A stretch of DNA of 64,000 bases from Gillisella vitis (GCF_021559775.1 NZ_CP056050.1:124001-188000), one strand, 5' to 3'; shown: positions 16,956 to 26,191, counted from the stretch's first letter. The notes: a model not told the origin generated them from the letters alone. Translations and numbers: made by a program.

Positions 16956-18176
16956 ATGGACCCGAAGTCCCTGGTGGATCGGATCGACGAAAAGGCCTGC
17001 CTCGATTTCCTGTCGAAGATGGTCCAGCACAAGAGCCATTCGGAAACCGAAGGCGAGAAGGATCTCGCCCGCTGGATGGCTGCAGAGCTTGAAAAGATCG
17101 GCGTCGAAGCCGAGCTTCAGGCGTTTGACGAAGGCCGCCGCTTCAACACGATCGGCCGCCTCAGGGGGCAGGGCGGCGGTAAAAGCCTGCTGTTCAACGG
17201 CCATCTCGACACCAACCCGGTCACCGAAGGCTGGACGGTCGATCCTTATGCCGGCCTGGTCGATGACAAGTTCATCTACGGCATCGGCGTTTCGAACATG
17301 AAGGCCGGCGATGCGGCCTATTTCTGCGCCGTGAAGACGCTGGTCGATGCCGGCGTCAAGCTGAAGGGCGATGTCGTTTTGACCTTCGTGGTCGGCGAAC
17401 TGCAGGGCGGCGTCGGTACGCTGGCTGCGATCCGCAGCGGCGTGAAGGCCGACTATTTCATCAACAGCGAGCCGAGCGACCTCGTTGCCGTCACCATGCA
17501 TGCAGCAGCCCTCAGCTATGTCATCGAACTGACCGGCGATACCCGCCACCTCTCCAAGCGCGAAGAGTCGGTCGATGCGATCGCGGCGGCCTGCGACATC
17601 ATCCCGCGCATCAACGCCATGACCTTCAGCGGCGCTCGCAGCGATGTGCATCGCTCGATCAACCGAGGCCATGTCGGTGTCGTGCATGGCGCGCTCGGTC
17701 GCGACCTTGCGGAATGGCGTCCGCCGCAGGTGGCCGATTTCGTCCGCCTCAAGGGTTCCTGCCGTTATGCGCCGGGCCAGACCCAGGAAGGCGTGCTTGC
17801 CGATCTCGATCGCGAATTGCGCGCACTCGAAGAAAGGTTCCCGGGCCTGAAGGCGAAGCTCGTTCCCGAACAGATCGAAGGCCGGCCGCTGATGCCGCCC
17901 TTCGAAGTCTCGCCGGATAGCCGCATCGTCAAGTCGATCAATGCCGCTTATGAAACCGTGCGCGGCGAAAAGCAGCCGACCGGCGCGATTACCCCGACCC
18001 GTTTCTACGGTACGGATGCCGGCCATCTCTACCATGAGCTTGGCATGGAAGGCATCGTCTGCGGTCCGGGTGGCCGTTACAACACCATGCCGGACGAGCG
18101 CGTCGACATCGTGGATTTCCTCGACATGATCCGCGTCTACATGCTGACCATTCTCGATATCTGCGAAGTGGCCTGA
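16956..18176 (+). CDS. Second M20-family deacetylase/peptidase, atypical metal motif
   Basis: A 406-residue ArgE/DapE-fold protein. The first His/Asp motif is present (FNGHLDTNP near residue 80). The bridging-Asp motif reads GVSNMKAGD, with Asn where the family usually has Asp. The usual D-E-E catalytic pair reads VGELQGG. Such versions occur in a subset of M20 proteins, but they suggest changed metal use or another reaction compared with the canonical first peptidase of this operon. GGAG at 7 bases favours ATG 16956 over 16950. It is placed 22 bp after the ATPase gene and 2 bp before the M24-type gene. Confidence 0.82.
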   Translation: MDPKSLVDRIDEKACLDFLSKMVQHKSHSETEGEKDLARWMAAELEKIGVEAELQAFDEGRRFNTIGRLRGQGGGKSLLFNGHLDTNPVTEGWTVDPYAGLVDDKFIYGIGVSNMKAGDAAYFCAVKTLVDAGVKLKGDVVLTFVVGELQGGVGTLAAIRSGVKADYFINSEPSDLVAVTMHAAALSYVIELTGDTRHLSKREESVDAIAAACDIIPRINAMTFSGARSDVHRSINRGHVGVVHGALGRDLAEWRPPQVADFVRLKGSCRYAPGQTQEGVLADLDRELRALEERFPGLKAKLVPEQIEGRPLMPPFEVSPDSRIVKSINAAYETVRGEKQPTGAITPTRFYGTDAGHLYHELGMEGIVCGPGGRYNTMPDERVDIVDFLDMIRVYMLTILDICEVA

Positions 18177-18178
18177 TC

Positions 18179-19306
18179 ATGTTTGCGGCGGCGGAATATC
18201 AGCGGCGACTGGCCAAGGCGCAGGCGGCGATGGAAACCGCCGCCGTTGATCTCCTGCTGATCGACAGCGGCGAACTGCTCGCCTGGGCGACCGGTTATAC
18301 CGTGTCGGAAACCATGTATCGCGCGGCCTTTTTGCCGCGCGAGGGCGAGGCCTGGTTCACGCTGCGCGCATTGGACGAAGCGCCCTGCCGCGAGAAGAGC
18401 TGGATTTCCGACGTCACCGGTTTCAGGGATACCGAGGATGCCGTTGCGGCGGTGGCGGCAAGCATCGTCGCGCATGGCTTCGGCAATGCGCGGATCGGCC
18501 TCGATACCCGGTCCTACAGCATGAATGCCGAGACTTGTGCGCGGCTCGGGGAGTTATTGCCTGAGGCCTGGCTCGTGCCGATGCCCGGCCTCAGCGACAG
18601 CCTACGCTGGGTCAAATCCGACGCGGAAATTGCCGTGCTGCGGCAGGCTTCCGAGATTGCCGACAAGGCGATGCTGGCGATCGCGCAGCAGGCAAAGCCC
18701 GGCATGACCACCCGCGATGCGGCGGCGATCGCATCTGGCGTCTTTTTGCGGGAAGGGGCTGATACCGGCGAAGTCGGGCCAATCGTCAAGGCAGCCGGCA
18801 GCCATGAATTCCTGCATGGCGTCTTCAAGACCGAGACGATCGGCGCGGGCGACATCCTGCATTGCGAGCTGATCCCGCGTGTCGGAAATTATGGCGCTCG
18901 CATGATGCGGCCAGTCATGGTCGGCACGCCGTCGGCTGAGCTTGCGGCAACGGCCGAAAGGCTGGTCGCGCTGCAGGATCGTCAGGTTGCAGCGATGAAG
19001 CCGGGCACTCTGGCCCGCGATGTGGATGCGATCATGCGGCAAGGCGCGCTCGATGCGGGTCTGCGGCCGGATTATGAAAACGTCACTGCCTACACGCTCG
19101 GCCTTTACACCCGCACGCCGCGCACCAGCGATTTTTCCCGGGTTCTCCTGCCCACGTCCGATTGGGGTCTCGAGGAGGGAATGGTCTTTCATCTTTATGC
19201 CACCGCCCAAGGCCTTGGGTTCAGCGAGACCGTGGTTGTAGGGAAAGACTGCGGGCTCCGCCTGACAACATGCCAGAGGCAGATTCTGCAACCGACAATC
19301 TTGTGA
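18179..19306 (+). CDS. M24-family (creatinase/aminopeptidase P fold) protein
   Basis: A 375-residue protein with a creatinase-type N-terminal domain (about 1-140) and a pita-bread C-terminal domain (about 150-370). In metal-dependent M24 enzymes two Asp, a His and two Glu bind metals. Here the Asp region reads GDILHCELIPRVGNYGARMMR and lacks the usual Asp pair, while a Glu in EEGMVFHLYA remains. This resembles metal-independent creatinase-like hydrolases such as creatinase or ectoine hydrolase more than prolidase. It starts 2 bp after the M20 gene and ends the operon. The role is probably hydrolysis of a C-N bond in the imported compound or its product; the substrate is unknown. Confidence 0.8.
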   Translation: MFAAAEYQRRLAKAQAAMETAAVDLLLIDSGELLAWATGYTVSETMYRAAFLPREGEAWFTLRALDEAPCREKSWISDVTGFRDTEDAVAAVAASIVAHGFGNARIGLDTRSYSMNAETCARLGELLPEAWLVPMPGLSDSLRWVKSDAEIAVLRQASEIADKAMLAIAQQAKPGMTTRDAAAIASGVFLREGADTGEVGPIVKAAGSHEFLHGVFKTETIGAGDILHCELIPRVGNYGARMMRPVMVGTPSAELAATAERLVALQDRQVAAMKPGTLARDVDAIMRQGALDAGLRPDYENVTAYTLGLYTRTPRTSDFSRVLLPTSDWGLEEGMVFHLYATAQGLGFSETVVVGKDCGLRLTTCQRQILQPTIL

Positions 19307-19479
19307 AAGTTGCAACGAGGGGTCTTAAGTTCACATCCATTCAAGGCGAAAGATCTACTTTCAATAGGTCTCCGGTTGCGCGAAACGCTGACGGATTAAT
19401 GCTGAATTTCTGCGCTATTCTCTGCTTGCCGCAGCGGAATTACAGCCTATTTTAGCGACCGATAAACCTGAGGTTCGCT

Positions 19480-21525
19480 TTGATCAAGGCACGTCCCGCA
19501 ATTCTGCTGCTCTGCGCGGCCCTCATTCCGGTGCTTGTGCTCGCGACCGTTATGGCCTGGTTCGTTATCCGCGAGCGACAAGTGGCACTTGTTGACGCGC
19601 TGCAGGATAGAGCGAGGCTCATTGCGGCCGCCGTCCAACGTGACCTTCAAACTCAGATCCAGCTTCTTTCCATTATTGCCGAGTCTCCCAGATTCGATCT
19701 GCCCGTCGCCAGATCTAGCTTCGCCGAGACGGCGCGCCGGCTTCAGGCCAGAGCGCCTCAATGGGAGCAAATCAGGGTTAGTGACGACGACGGTGATGTC
19801 GTCTTGTCATACCCTCCGCTGTCGGCATCGGCATCAAGGAAAGTAGTTGACCGAGAGAGCCACGAACGGGTGCTCACATCGGGTGCCGGACTGGTCGGCA
19901 ACGTTGTCGTTGGTTCCGGAGGAAAACCTGCTTTCCCCATACGCGTGCCGATCCAACGCAATGAACAGACGAAAGCCGTATTGTCAGCGGTTATCCGGCC
20001 CGAAATGATTGCGTCGATCCTGAAGGACAGCGGACTACCGCCGGCGTGGTCGGCATGGGTGGTTGATGGCCAGGACCGGCTCGTTGCGGCAACGGTCACT
20101 TCTGACCTTGAAGCCAAGCCCGCAACCGACTTTGGTCATGCCATTGAAGGCGAGCGGTTCGAGTTGTTTGACGGATCAAGCGTTCAGACCGCTGCTGCAC
20201 CTCTCTTAGGTATACCTTGGCGGGTAAGGGTTGGGCTGCCCTCAGTGGACTACATGCGACCGGCCGAACAGGCCGTGCTGCTGCTCGTAGTGGCCAGCGC
20301 CCTGATCGTTCTGCTATGCGCGTCGGCAGCCTTCCTAGCTTACCGCGAGTTGCAAGCGCGAACGGCCGGCCGAGAAAGCATGGCGAACTGGCAGCGAATG
20401 GATGCACTCGGAAAGCTGACCGGGCAGGCAGCCCATGACTTCAATAATCTCCTGATGGTTTTCCAGTCTGGCGTCGAGGGAATAGAACGACGCAGGAATG
20501 ATGAGGAGCGCGTGACACGGCTCCTTGGCCATATGAGAGAAGGACTGATGAGAGGAAAATCCATCACTCGCCGGCTCCTGTCCTTTGCTCGACGATCCAA
20601 TCAGGGCGCTGAACACACCGAACTTAACGCTAAATTCCAGGAAATGACGCCACTCCTTAAGCAAGCGCTGAACGACAGCATTGTGTTGGAAACAAACCTG
20701 CCGGTCGATCTCTGGGCGATCCATGTTGATCCGGTCGGCCTAGAGATAGCACTAATTAATCTTCTGACCAATTCTCGTGAGGCGATGCCCGATGGGGGAA
20801 CTGTGACTGTAACTGCCCGCAACGTCCCTGAAGGATCGTTTGAGGACAAGCGAGTTCATGGCCCGGTCGTCGCAATTACGGTCGTCGATACCGGAAGCGG
20901 GATCTCATCTGCCAACCTGGAGCGGATGTTCGAGCCCTTCTTCACGACAAAGTCAAACGGAGGACCGGGTCTCGGCCTGACGCAGGTTCATGGTTTTGCC
21001 ACAAGCTTTGGCGGTGTCGTCAGGGGTGCAAGTCTGCCGGGCCGCGGAAGCGCGATCACGCTCTTGCTGCCAAAGTCGAATGTCCCAAGCCAGGTTGTCG
21101 ACAGCTCCTTGCATCCTGATCTTCCAAAATGCATCCTGATTGTGGACGATACACCGGCCTCCCTGGAGTCTGCGCGCCTTGCATTGGACGGGCTGATAGC
21201 CGAGGTCATTATGGCGTCAAGCGGAGCGGAAGCTCTCCATGTGCTGCAGCGCAAGCCGGAGATAGATGCGGTTATCAGCGATATCATGATGCCCGGTATG
21301 TCCGGCATCGAGTTGGCGGAGGAAATTGCCCGCCAGAAGCCCGGACTTCCCGTGGTGTTGATGACCGGTTACAGCGACAAGCTGGAAGCTGGAGCAGCTG
21401 TGTCGTGGCCAGTCCTCAACAAGCCGTTCGCATTGAAGGATCTTGCCGCCGGCCTGATCAGCGCGCGATCTTCGGTCCCGGATCTGACGAATGTCGTCCG
21501 CCTGGATCAATCGACAAGATCTTGA
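19480..21525 (+). CDS. Membrane hybrid sensor histidine kinase with C-terminal receiver
   Basis: A 681-residue inner-membrane protein. TM1 spans residues 7-29, a periplasmic sensor region about 30-262 and TM2 about 263-287. The phospho-acceptor is His318 in GQAAHDFNNLL, an NtrB/FixL-like HisKA variant. The ATPase domain (about 415-530) has NLLTNSREAM, DTGSGIS and GGPGLGL, and the receiver (about 550-665) has Asp600. It senses an unknown periplasmic signal. The TTG start follows TGAGG. The receiver on the same chain may act as a phosphate sink or be the only output, as no response-regulator gene is adjacent. Upstream 19307-19479 shows no gene. Confidence 0.88.
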   Translation: MIKARPAILLLCAALIPVLVLATVMAWFVIRERQVALVDALQDRARLIAAAVQRDLQTQIQLLSIIAESPRFDLPVARSSFAETARRLQARAPQWEQIRVSDDDGDVVLSYPPLSASASRKVVDRESHERVLTSGAGLVGNVVVGSGGKPAFPIRVPIQRNEQTKAVLSAVIRPEMIASILKDSGLPPAWSAWVVDGQDRLVAATVTSDLEAKPATDFGHAIEGERFELFDGSSVQTAAAPLLGIPWRVRVGLPSVDYMRPAEQAVLLLVVASALIVLLCASAAFLAYRELQARTAGRESMANWQRMDALGKLTGQAAHDFNNLLMVFQSGVEGIERRRNDEERVTRLLGHMREGLMRGKSITRRLLSFARRSNQGAEHTELNAKFQEMTPLLKQALNDSIVLETNLPVDLWAIHVDPVGLEIALINLLTNSREAMPDGGTVTVTARNVPEGSFEDKRVHGPVVAITVVDTGSGISSANLERMFEPFFTTKSNGGPGLGLTQVHGFATSFGGVVRGASLPGRGSAITLLLPKSNVPSQVVDSSLHPDLPKCILIVDDTPASLESARLALDGLIAEVIMASSGAEALHVLQRKPEIDAVISDIMMPGMSGIELAEEIARQKPGLPVVLMTGYSDKLEAGAAVSWPVLNKPFALKDLAAGLISARSSVPDLTNVVRLDQSTRS

Positions 21526-21660
21526 GCGCAAGATGATGATCTACTCACCCATCCAGTACCCAACGGGGGTTAGCGTTGAGAGGTGGCGGGTCGTCCCCTG
21601 TTACATTAGAACGTCAAGCAGAATGTGCATGTGGCCGCTGCTCGCGGCCGTGGGGGACGC

Positions 21661-22608
21661 GTGAACGATATAGATAAAAACCTTTTCGACGAAGCCTCCG
21701 ATGACAGAACGCCGCCGAGCTTCTTGGTGGGGGGCGGCGCGTCAGGCAAATTGATCCGATCGCGGAATTGGGCAGAGACACCATTTGGTGATCCGGAAAC
21801 CTGGCCGCAGAGTTTGCGTTCGGCCGTCAGCATCTGTCTCGGGACCAACTTCCCGATCGCCATCTACTGGGGACCGGAACTGGCCCTTCTCTACAACGAT
21901 GCCTGGAGCGACATCCCAGGGGAAAAGCACCCTTGGGCACTCGGCCGCCCTGGACGCGAAGTCTGGCCAGAAATCTGGGATACAATCGGACCGCTGTTCG
22001 AAAAGGTGCTTTCCACCGGGGAGGGCGTCTGGCAGCAAGATCAGCTGCTTCCAATGCACCGGCACGGTTATACGGAAGAGTGCTACTTCAATTTTACCTT
22101 TAGCCCAATCCGTGGTGAAAACGGCGGGTCAGAGGGTATATTCAACGCGGTAGTCGAAACCACGTTTCAAGTGATCGGAGAACGGCGCGAGCGAGCGCTG
22201 CGCGAACTTGCCGAACATCTGGCCACGGCGCGATCTGAACAGGACGTGCTCTCCGCTGCCTTGTCGATGCTGGGGTCAAAGGTCGAGGATGTCCCATTTT
22301 GCGCGCTCTTCATGGCGGCTGATGACGGATCGACTCAGCGCCTGGTCGGAACCGCCGGTTCGGAAGTCGACGGCAACAAACTCCTGCCCTTGGGCAATTC
22401 AACTGATCCAAGGCCTTTTGTAGTCGAAGACCTCGCCGAAGTGCTCGGTCGTAAAACCCCTAGTCAGGCCTGGCCGGAGCCAGTTGACCGTGCCCTCGCA
22501 GTTCCGTTTGGTACTGTCGTGAGACTTACTCAGTCGAGCTTTCACCATCCTTTGCAGAGACGTTTCAGATCGAGGATATTCAGCCATTGCCAGCACGGAC
22601 GACGATAG
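21661..22608 (+). pseudogene. PAS/GAF sensor kinase, N-terminal fragment lacking the kinase
   Basis: The N-terminal part is typical of large hybrid kinases in rhizobia: ETPFGDPETWPQSLRSAV, a PAS-like domain with YWGPELALLYNDAW, GRPGREVWPEIWD and the EECYFNF motif (about residues 30-170), then a GAF-like region to about residue 290. After LAVPFG the sequence loses similarity and stops at 22608, so the histidine kinase and receiver parts of a normally much longer protein are missing. GTG 21661 follows GGGGGA. I see no kinase motifs in any frame before the next gene, so this is a 3' deletion, not one frameshift. Confidence 0.7.
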
Positions 22609-22769
22609 GTGTCCGAGGCCAGATGTTGACGTTCGAAAGCCCCGGTCGAGACGGCGGATCCATCAAACTTCATATAAGAGCGCAAAGCGTTGGTATGGCA
22701 TCCTATGAGATGTCGGTAAACGGCGCGCCCCCACGCCACTCTCCACCATTATTCTTCCCTGAGGCTAAC

Positions 22770-23219
22770 ATGGAAACCGTGATCCGCGGCGCTGCCATCT
22801 ATTTCGTCCTGCTTATCGCGTTGCGGCTGTCAGGACGACGGACCGTGGCGCAGATGACGCCATTCGACCTCGTTCTACTGCTTATCATCGCTGAAACAAC
22901 CCAGCAGGCTCTGCTTGGCGACGACTTCTCTCTGACAACCGCAACTTTGCTGATCATCGTTTTGTTCGGCGTCGACATTGGTTTGTCTTATGTGAAAGAA
23001 TGGGCACCGGGCTTGGCACGCTACCTGGATGGCGCGCCTACTGTTCTTATCTCGGATGGGACGCCCGATCTGCGGGCCTTCGCGAGGGCACGGGTGAGCT
23101 TGGACGACGTGCTGACAACCGCACGTCAAGAGCAAGGTCTGGAACGTATGGAGCAGATAAAGTCTGCCGTGCTGGAGGCCGACGGGAAAGTCAGTATCAT
23201 ACCTCGTGAGAAAGGCTAA
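22770..23219 (+). CDS. DUF421 (YetF/YcaP-like) membrane protein
   Basis: A 149-residue protein with two to three N-terminal hydrophobic helices (AAIYFVLLIALRLSGRRT, FDLVLLLIIAETTQQALLGDD, TATLLIIVLFGVDIGL). A cytoplasmic DUF421 domain follows (LDGAPTVLISDG, ARVSLDDVLTTARQEQG, ERMEQIKSAVLEADG, VSIIP). The family is widespread, its molecular role is unknown, and members in Bacillus are tied to spore or stress traits. ATG 22770 has GAGG 5 bases upstream. The 161 bases before it, after the kinase fragment, show no gene. Confidence 0.88.
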   Translation: METVIRGAAIYFVLLIALRLSGRRTVAQMTPFDLVLLLIIAETTQQALLGDDFSLTTATLLIIVLFGVDIGLSYVKEWAPGLARYLDGAPTVLISDGTPDLRAFARARVSLDDVLTTARQEQGLERMEQIKSAVLEADGKVSIIPREKG

Positions 23220-23426
23220 TCGCCAGACTGAAAGCCGGTGCCCGCGCCGCAGCCTTGCCTTAGATGGTGCAACAGCCCGCACCAATGCACTCTGAATTAC
23301 AGATTAGACACCTCGCAATGTTGTATTGGACCATTTAGCCGCGACCATCAGTGTTTTTTGAGGAACAATCGGATTTCCCTTGGGTTGAGATGGCTCCAGC
23401 AACCAGCCAATCCTTGGGAGGGTCTC

Positions 23427-23969
23427 ATGATTAATCATGGAGAAAATGCATCCGGGTCAACGACCGCGGATCTGAAGCAAAAGGTTAGCGAAGATATCCA
23501 CTCGGTGTCAGATTTTGCCAGCCGGGAAGCAACAGTCGCGTCGGAAAAGGTCAAAGACGCTGCGACGGACCAGAAGAACATCCTCGCCAACAAACTCGGC
23601 GGCGTTGCCGACGCTTTGGAGAAAGTAGCCGCCGAACTGGAAACCGGAGACAATCGGGACATTGGCAAACTCACGCGAAATCTCGGAGCCAATCTCCGCG
23701 ATGCCTCTGAAAGCATCGAAGACCGCAGCCTGAGCGAGATTGCTGGAATGGCCGAGGACTTCGGCCGCAAACAGCCGCTCGCATTCTTAAGCATGGCCGC
23801 CATTGCCGGCCTTGCAGCCAGCCGTTTCTTGACATCTTCAGCGCCCAAGTCGGGCGGATCGCAGGTCCGTGCGACTGAGTCTACCACCCAGCTGCCGTCG
23901 TCCAGAGCTCCGTCGACCTCCGTAGCACCCACTAGCCTCACTGGCACGGAGGGCCGCAGCCATGACTAA
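23427..23969 (+). CDS. Hypothetical membrane-anchored protein, first gene of a three-gene membrane cluster
   Basis: A 180-residue protein. Residues 1-110 are charged and probably helical, rich in Asp, Glu, Lys and Ala (KVSEDIHSVSDFASREA, AEDFGRKQPL). One hydrophobic segment follows (AFLSMAAIAGLAASRFL near residue 130) and a Ser/Thr/Pro-rich tail ends in SHD. Similar proteins sit next to holin-like DUF1469 and DUF3618 genes in rhizobia, sometimes named nutrient-deprivation-induced. The GGGAGGG site precedes ATG 23427. Its stop overlaps the start of the next gene by 8 bp. Function is unknown; a membrane or envelope stress role is inferred. Confidence 0.75.
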   Translation: MINHGENASGSTTADLKQKVSEDIHSVSDFASREATVASEKVKDAATDQKNILANKLGGVADALEKVAAELETGDNRDIGKLTRNLGANLRDASESIEDRSLSEIAGMAEDFGRKQPLAFLSMAAIAGLAASRFLTSSAPKSGGSQVRATESTTQLPSSRAPSTSVAPTSLTGTEGRSHD

Positions 23970-24378
23970 TCCGACCGATAGCCGATCCCTTCCAGAGCTG
24001 GTCACCGGCTTGGTTGGCGACATATCCGGTCTCTTCCGAAAAGAGATCGAGCTCGCAAAAACGGAAGCGTCTGAAAAGATGTCCCACGCTTTGACGGGCG
24101 TGGAAGCCTTTGCTGCGGGCATCGTTCTGGCCATCTGCGCCGTAGGCGTACTGTTGGCGGCATTGGTCAAAGGTCTCACGGCGCTCTTGGTGTCTCAGGG
24201 AATGACTGAGCCAAATGCTGATGCGCTGTCGTCTGTCGTCGTCGGCGTTGTCGTCGCACTGATCGCCTGGGGTCTTGCATCACGTGGACTGAAGGCCCTG
24301 AAGGGCGAAAATCTCAAGCTTGAGCGCACATCCGCCTCGTTGCAGCGCGATGCTCAGATTGTAAAGGACAGAACCTAA
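23962..24378 (+). CDS. Holin-like DUF1469 (putative actinobacterial holin-X type) membrane protein
   Basis: A 138-residue protein: an amphipathic N-terminal helix (ELVTGLVGDISGLFRKEIEL) followed by two membrane helices (AGIVLAICAVGVLLAALV and VVVGVVVALIAWGLA) and a charged C-terminal tail. This is the Phage_holin_3_6/DUF1469 layout. Despite the name, most bacterial copies are not phage genes. It overlaps both neighbours, sharing TAATG with the next gene, so the three proteins are probably made together and may form one membrane complex. Confidence 0.82.
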   Translation: MTNPTDSRSLPELVTGLVGDISGLFRKEIELAKTEASEKMSHALTGVEAFAAGIVLAICAVGVLLAALVKGLTALLVSQGMTEPNADALSSVVVGVVVALIAWGLASRGLKALKGENLKLERTSASLQRDAQIVKDRT

Positions 24379-25352
24379 TGGCTTACACGTCAGAAAATTC
24401 CCGATCTGCAGAAATCGAGCAGGAAATTGCCCAAGATCGGCAGCGCATCGAAGAACGGCTCGACGCAATCCAGCAGCGTATGTCGCCGGGCCAACTCGTC
24501 GACGAAGCCCTCGCCTACGTGAAATCAAGCGGTGGCGGCGAGTATGCCTCGAATTTTGGATCTGCCGTAAAAAACAACCCCATCCCGCTTGCCCTCATGG
24601 GTGTGAGCCTCGCATGGCTGATGGCCGGACCAAAGACCAGCTTGGCATCTTATGCCCAAAGCTCGGACGAGACCTACCCGCTCGCGACCGCCAATGGTAG
24701 TCTCCGACGTATCGGTCCGCCGGATGCAGAAGGCGACGTTCATTACAGCCACTTCAGTGATGCCGGCGGTAGCCGCTTCAAGGCCTTGACGGACAAGACT
24801 GGCCGTCGCGCGGGCCACTTTATTGATGCCAGCGGGAAAACCTACCGCGGATTTGCTGATGCCACGGGTCGTCAGATCCATGATATTCGTGATGAGGCGG
24901 GAAACCTTTTTGACGAAGCTTCAGGTTGGGTATCGAGCACCTGGCAGTCGATCACCGGCTCGGTCGGTAAGGCCAAGCAGCAGCTGTCTAGTCCCGGTAG
25001 CAGTGCAACGGATATGCGCTCGCAGTTGAATGACGCCGTGCTGAAGCACTTCAAGGATCAGCCTCTTGTCGGCGGCGCGCTGGCATTTGCGCTCGGCGCG
25101 GCGATTGGAGCGGCGCTTCCTCATACGCAAACGGAAGACGAGGCTCTCGGCGAGACCTCTGATCGGCTGAAGGATTCCGTTTCTGCAGAGGTGTCCAAAA
25201 CAGTTGATAAACTCGGCGAAGCAGCGTCGGAAGCTTACGAGAAAGCCGTAACTGTCGCCGCCGACGTTCACGACGCCGCCCGGGACAGGATTGCGGCGGA
25301 AACGAGTGGAGCTGGCTCTGCCGAGCGTCCAAACAACCCCGAAGACCGCTAA
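24378..25352 (+). CDS. DUF3618-containing membrane protein
   Basis: A 324-residue protein. The N-terminal DUF3618 region (EIEQEIAQDRQRIEERLDAIQQR, with RMSPGQLVDEALAYV, about residues 10-50) is followed by a short hydrophobic helix (PIPLALMGVSLAWLMAG), a variable middle, a glycine-rich helix (LVGGALAFALGAAIGAALP near 235) and a helical Ala-rich tail. Middle repeats such as FSDAGG, FIDASGK and FADATG suggest short tandem units. It is the last gene of the membrane cluster. The region 25353-25568 has one short inverted repeat (GGCCTGC/GCAGGCC at 25360 and 25383) and no gene I can support. Confidence 0.8.
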   Translation: MAYTSENSRSAEIEQEIAQDRQRIEERLDAIQQRMSPGQLVDEALAYVKSSGGGEYASNFGSAVKNNPIPLALMGVSLAWLMAGPKTSLASYAQSSDETYPLATANGSLRRIGPPDAEGDVHYSHFSDAGGSRFKALTDKTGRRAGHFIDASGKTYRGFADATGRQIHDIRDEAGNLFDEASGWVSSTWQSITGSVGKAKQQLSSPGSSATDMRSQLNDAVLKHFKDQPLVGGALAFALGAAIGAALPHTQTEDEALGETSDRLKDSVSAEVSKTVDKLGEAASEAYEKAVTVAADVHDAARDRIAAETSGAGSAERPNNPEDR

Positions 25353-25568
25353 AAATTGTGGCCTGCTCCGCATTTGTGCCGGGCAGGCCCAACTGCGTGA
25401 ACGATCGTCTCAACAAAACTTCGCAATATCGGCCGGCGTTTTTCAGGGTTCTCGAGTTGAAAGGAACCAACCGCCATCCGCAATTCTTGAACAGTAGGCA
25501 CCCACGTCAAAGCTACATACGTCGCAAACTTGGTCTGAGCCGAATAATCCCCTCTACATGGAGTTCAC

Positions 25569-26186
25569 ATGGCCCTCAAAGTTCTCGCCTTGAATGGCAC
25601 TCTCAAAACGTCGTCTTCATCTGAAAACTCATCGACAGCAAAACTGCTCGAACTGATCGCCGACGAATTCAAGAAATTCGATGCGACGACGGAGACCGTC
25701 TGGCTCGCCGATCACGACATCAAGCCGGGAGTCACGTCGGAGGAGGGCGAAGGCGATGCCTGGCCAGCCATTCGCACCAAGATCCTTGAAGCAGACATCC
25801 TGTTGCTGGGTACGCCGATCTGGCTCGGGCAGCCAGGCAGCGTCGCAAAACGTGCGCTTGAAAGAATGGATGCCTTTCTTGAGGAGACAGATGATCAAGG
25901 TAGGATGGTCTCATACGGCAAAGTCGCCGCTGTGGCAGTGGTCGGCAACGAGGACGGCGCCCATCATGTGTCGGCGGAGGTCTTCCAGGCATTAAACGAC
26001 GTCGGCTTTACCATTCCGGCAAATGCCGTTGCCTACTGGGTAGGTGAGGCCATGGGTTCGACCAACTTCGTTGACTTGCCGCAGCCGCCTGAAACGGTCA
26101 CGACGATGGTGTCTATGCTGGCCAGAAACACGGCACACCTGGCGGCCCTCCTCAAGGCGAACGAGTATCCCGGCGAAGAGAAGTAG
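25569..26186 (+). CDS. Flavodoxin-like NAD(P)H-dependent FMN reductase/oxidoreductase
   Basis: A 205-residue soluble protein with the flavodoxin-like alpha/beta fold. LNGTLKTSSSSENSST is the N-terminal FMN phosphate loop, LLLGTPIWLGQPGSVAKRALERMD lies around residue 80, and AVVGNEDGAHHV near 125 is a second flavin loop. Such enzymes reduce FMN, quinones or nitro/azo compounds with NAD(P)H. It begins with ATG 25569 and lies 5 bp before a (frameshifted) alpha/beta hydrolase, so the two were probably one operon. Substrate unknown. Confidence 0.85.
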   Translation: MALKVLALNGTLKTSSSSENSSTAKLLELIADEFKKFDATTETVWLADHDIKPGVTSEEGEGDAWPAIRTKILEADILLLGTPIWLGQPGSVAKRALERMDAFLEETDDQGRMVSYGKVAAVAVVGNEDGAHHVSAEVFQALNDVGFTIPANAVAYWVGEAMGSTNFVDLPQPPETVTTMVSMLARNTAHLAALLKANEYPGEEK

Positions 26187-26191
26187 AACCG

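Noticed and set aside
15485..17032. 515-codon minus-strand frame opposite the fused ATPase
   Set aside because: Antisense shadow; the plus strand carries complete ABC motifs.
25360..25389. GGCCTGC/GCAGGCC hairpin after the DUF3618 gene as a terminator
   Set aside because: Long 16-base loop and no T-tract, so too weak to call.
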